Source: Erigeron canadensis (taxonomy: Eukaryota; Streptophyta; Magnoliopsida; Asterales; Asteraceae). From it: DNA of 64,000 bases. A model generated the notes under the pieces. That model had not been told where the DNA came from, did no database searches, and saw only the letters and a program-made list of their open reading frames with translations. The stretch covers positions 39,473,633 through 39,537,632 of the forward strand of contig NC_057768.1 of the NCBI RefSeq assembly GCF_010389155.1, read 5' to 3'. Of this stretch, positions 61,105 through 64,000 are shown one piece after another. The position numbers and the translations under genes were made by a program. Every line of letters begins with the position of its first letter. The stretch's first letter is position 1.

Positions 61105-64000
61105 TCATAAACCTCTACTCCTAGTCTTCCGCGAGTTTGACAATTGCTCAGCTTCAGCAATTTTGGAATTCCTCGTGGAGGGCCTTGAGCCTCCTGATTG
61201 TTGTAATTGCTCTTTAGAATGATCAGGACCCTTCTTAATAGCAAATTTTGAAGCTTTAGTAGTCCGAAGTGGTATAAAATACTATTGGCATAGTAAATTA
61301 AGAAACAAGATCTGTTTTATTTAACTTTAGGCTGTTGATGTTGTTGATAAATATGAATAATATTGTCAATTCTATAGCATGCCATACCTCAGTTTTTCCA
61401 ACTGCTTCTGGAACTGTTTTATGATTCCTCTGGCTTCGGCGGACAGGAGGTGTCACTAGGTCAAGTTGGTTCTTTAAGCAAAACAATTATATTAAATACG
61501 ACATGTCAATAACTAGAAATTAGATACTTATGAAAAAAAAAAAAGATTTAAATTAGTGAATTGACCATAAACGGATGGATACCTGCGTATTCGGAATTGT
61601 CTCTTCATACGTGCAGCTAGACCTCAGTCTTTTTTTCAATGGCAGCCTCTGCTTATATTCTTCCTGAAGCACTGCATTGTCTAGTCCTTCATGTTGAGGG
61701 CGCAGATCAGATGCTAAAGTTTCTTGCATTCCTATCTGATCCTGGTGCACTTCTGAGGTTTTACATTCCTCACTGTCCCCTTCCACTTCTGATCCAGTTT
61801 GTGTTATCACAAAATCCTGTTGGCCAGTAGATACATCATGCACTGGTCCATTATCTTTCTCTTCTACATTGTGTGGCTGTTCTTGTTGAAGTTCATCTTC
61901 AGCAACTTTAACTTCTCCTTGTAGCTGAACTTGTCCTACGACATTCCCTTGTTGCTCATGCTGCTGAGATTTGTTCTCTTCTGTGCATTGGTCTTGTGGC
62001 TGAAGATGCTTTTCAGAGGCAAGTTGTTGCTCTTCTGATACATTCTCTGTGACACATGTCTGTCTAGCTTGTGTTTCACTTTGATGCATCTCTTGATCTT
62101 GTTGCACTTCAGTACCAGTTACGGGCACATTTTCTGTCTGATTTCCTTCTGTTCGTTCTCCCTGCTGAGTTCTCTCTTCAGCTGACTTGGCTTCTTCATT
62201 TTGCAGTCGATCTTGCCCACAAGATCGAAGGGGACCTCTATTCCTTTCAGTGCATTGCTCACGTGAATGATTTAATTCTTCACTTTTGTTGCCCTTGTTG
62301 GGTTCTTCAGACCAAATCTGTTCCTTAACTGTATCATCATGCTGCTTTTCCACACCAACTATTGATGGTACTTCACATTTCATCATCACCACATCTTGCT
62401 CAATAATCTCTTTTTCCACTTTGTTACCATTTCTGTGTTGTTCTTCGGGTTGAATTTCTTCTTTCACTGTATCATCATTTAGTTTTCCCACACCAGCGAC
62501 TATTGCGTGTGCTTCACATTGCATCATCACCGCATCTTGCTCAACAAGAGTTTGATCTTCTTGATTCTCTTCTTCCAGTTTGTTACCTTTTTTATGTCGT
62601 TCATCAAGTCGAATTTCTTCTGCGGCTGTATCGTCATTTAGGTTTCCCGCACCAGCACCTATTGTTTGTGCTTCACATTGCATCATAACCACATCTTGCT
62701 CAACAGGCGATTGATCTTGGTTGGCTTCTTCCAAGTTGTTACCTTTTTTGCATCGTTCTTCAGGTCGAATTTGTTCTGTAATTGTATCATCATTTAGGTT
62801 TCCCACGTCAGCAACTATTGCTTGTGCTTCTGATTGCATCATCAACACATCTTGCTCAACAAGCGTTTCATTCTCTTGGTTCTCTTCTTCCAGTTTGTTA
62901 CCTTTTTTGCGACATTCATTAAGTCGAATTTCTTCTCTCGCTGTATCATCATTTAGGTTTCCCACACCAGCAACTACTGCGTGTGCTTCGCATTGCATCA
63001 TCACCGCATTTTGCTCAACAAGCGTTTGATCCTTTTGGTTCTCTTCTTCCGGTTTGTTAACTTTTTTGTTTCGTTCATCAGCTTGAATTTCTTCTGTGAC
63101 TGTATCATCATTTAAGTTTCCCTCACCAGCACCTATTATTTGTGCTTCACATTGCATCATCACCACATCTTGCTCAACAAGCGATTGATCTTCTTGGTTC
63201 TCTTTTTCCAAGCTGTTATCTTTTTTGTGTCGTTCTTCAGGTCGAATTTGTTTTGTAACTGTATCTATATTTAGGTTTCCCACACCAGCAATATTTGCCT
63301 GTGCTTCACATTGCATCATTTGCACATCTTGCTCAAAAATCGTTTGAACTTCCTGGTTCTCTTCTAGTTTGTAACCGTTTTCGTGTTGTTCTTCAAGATG
63401 AATTGGTTCTGTAACTGTATCATTATTTAGGTTTCCCACACCAGCAACTATTAGTCGTTCTTCACATTGCATCGTCACTGAATCTTGCCCATCAGCCGTT
63501 TGAACTTCTTGGTTCAGCAGTTGATCCTGTTCTGTACTTTCATTTTGTTGTTGCCCCTGGACGTGAAATCTTTTATGAGTTTCATCCTTGCTTTGTCTTT
63601 GCGACTCAACTTGTTCTCCGCTCATGTCATTTTGTTTCTTGATAATATCAGACTTCTGGTTTTTTATTGGCCAGGTTTGTTTCACATTTATTGCAGTTTT
63701 TGCTTCTTTCTGTTCGTATTGTTCAACTATTTCAGTATCACTGCCAATCATCTCAACATCTTTCTCTCTAGCGGCATTATCTTCTATCCCAGTGACCTCG
63801 TCACCAGACTCGTCCTCAAGAAGGTCTCTCTCAAATTCTGTTAATTTTCGTACTCTCCGTCCAATCCACACCACGTTATAGTGTTTTCTTTTTTGACCTT
63901 GCTCTTTCGTTCCTTTCTTAGCTTGTTCACATGGTAGACTTTTTTCATTACAAACATCATGTTTCCTTCTTCCTGACCTCCTCACTCCTACACTTTCTCC
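61105..64000 (-). CDS. Acidic Gln/Glu-rich repeat protein, 5' end beyond window
   Basis: Partial gene read from the window edge. Exons 64000-61583 (open to the edge), 61471-61388 and 61281-61105, joined in phase 0 by GT-AG introns; at least 892 aa. I do not recognise a named family. The visible N-terminal part is basic (VRRSGRRKHDV, KRKHYNVVWIGRRVRKLTEF). A very acidic, Gln-rich middle follows, with about eight tandem copies of a 52-53-aa unit (pattern VEQDxVMMQCEAxxIVAGVG then NLNDDTVxEEI, R-x-E-E-x-x-K-K-G-N-K-L-E-E). The C-terminus is basic (PPVRRSQRNHK, SRKTRSRGL). No membrane segments. Its position next to the GH1 gene and its basic-acidic-basic layout suggest a nuclear protein, but function is unknown. 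Confidence 0.75.
62370..63490. repeat. About eight ~158-bp coding tandem repeats
   Basis: The block GCTTCACATTGCATCATCACC (plus strand) recurs at about 62375, 62512, 62671, 62828, 62986, 63145, 63304 and 63460. Spacing is 137, 159, 157, 158, 159, 159 and 156 bases, mostly multiples of three or compensated so the frame is kept. Central units are most alike; edge units have diverged, as expected for unequal crossing-over. Confidence 0.92.

Noticed and set aside
61639..63881. Several plus-strand open frames opposite the 61-64 kb gene
   Set aside because: They are antisense shadows of a repetitive minus-strand coding exon.

Overview
The window is nuclear DNA of a flowering plant. The genes have GT-AG introns and plant-specific families (PIN auxin carrier, TDY-type MAP kinase, major latex protein, SCPL50-like carboxypeptidase, organellar RECG). 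They sit in AT-rich intergenic DNA full of LINEs, SINEs, MITEs, Helitron-like ends and solo LTRs. A eudicot is the safe inference; the exact family cannot be read from this sequence alone. There are no CRISPR arrays, operons or prokaryotic features.

Layout. 1-9.6 kb is repeat-rich. It holds SINEs, a two-exon PIN pseudogene relic, foldback elements, a 5'-truncated LINE on the minus strand with a 13-bp target-site duplication, a solo LTR nested inside that LINE, a CACTA-like terminus and a small Helitron. 10.1-14.0 kb is a six-exon PIN-type auxin carrier gene (+). 15.9-17.1 kb is a non-autonomous Mutator-like element with 300-bp inverted repeats, ending about 140 bp before an intronless TTC27/Emw1-type TPR gene (17.2-19.8 kb, +). 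22.0-29.8 kb is a 16-exon RECG1 DNA helicase (-). 33.0-34.3 kb is a single-exon SCPL50-like serine carboxypeptidase (+), with a small inverted fragment of itself just downstream. 35.6-38.1 kb is an MPK9-like group D MAP kinase (-, 10 exons).

39-51 kb has no convincing host gene. It is a patchwork of Stowaway, Tourist and Mutator-like elements, other foldback elements, Helitron-like ends, SINEs, a LINE 3' fragment and a 453-bp copia-type solo LTR. 51.0-54.9 kb carries a tandem pair of major latex protein (Bet v 1 family) genes: a deleted pseudogene, then an intact two-exon gene. 56.3-59.7 kb is a linker-histone (GH1) domain protein with an AT-hook and recent internal duplications (-). From 61.1 kb to the window edge is the 3' part of a very acidic, Gln/Glu-rich repeat protein (-), built around about eight copies of a 158-bp coding repeat.

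The host genes do not form a pathway; they are unrelated neighbours. The recurring theme is local duplication followed by decay: PIN, SCPL and MLP each have a broken relative nearby, the MAPK gene has a partial copy of its catalytic-loop exon in the next intron, and the last two genes have expanded by tandem repeats inside coding exons. I saw no clear undescribed system. The most testable oddities are the PIN carrier without its usual Pro-Gln in a core helix, the apparent AT donor in the MAPK gene, and the two neighbouring repeat-expanded nuclear-type proteins. Exon boundaries were placed by eye from splice consensus, reading phase and remembered family alignments.
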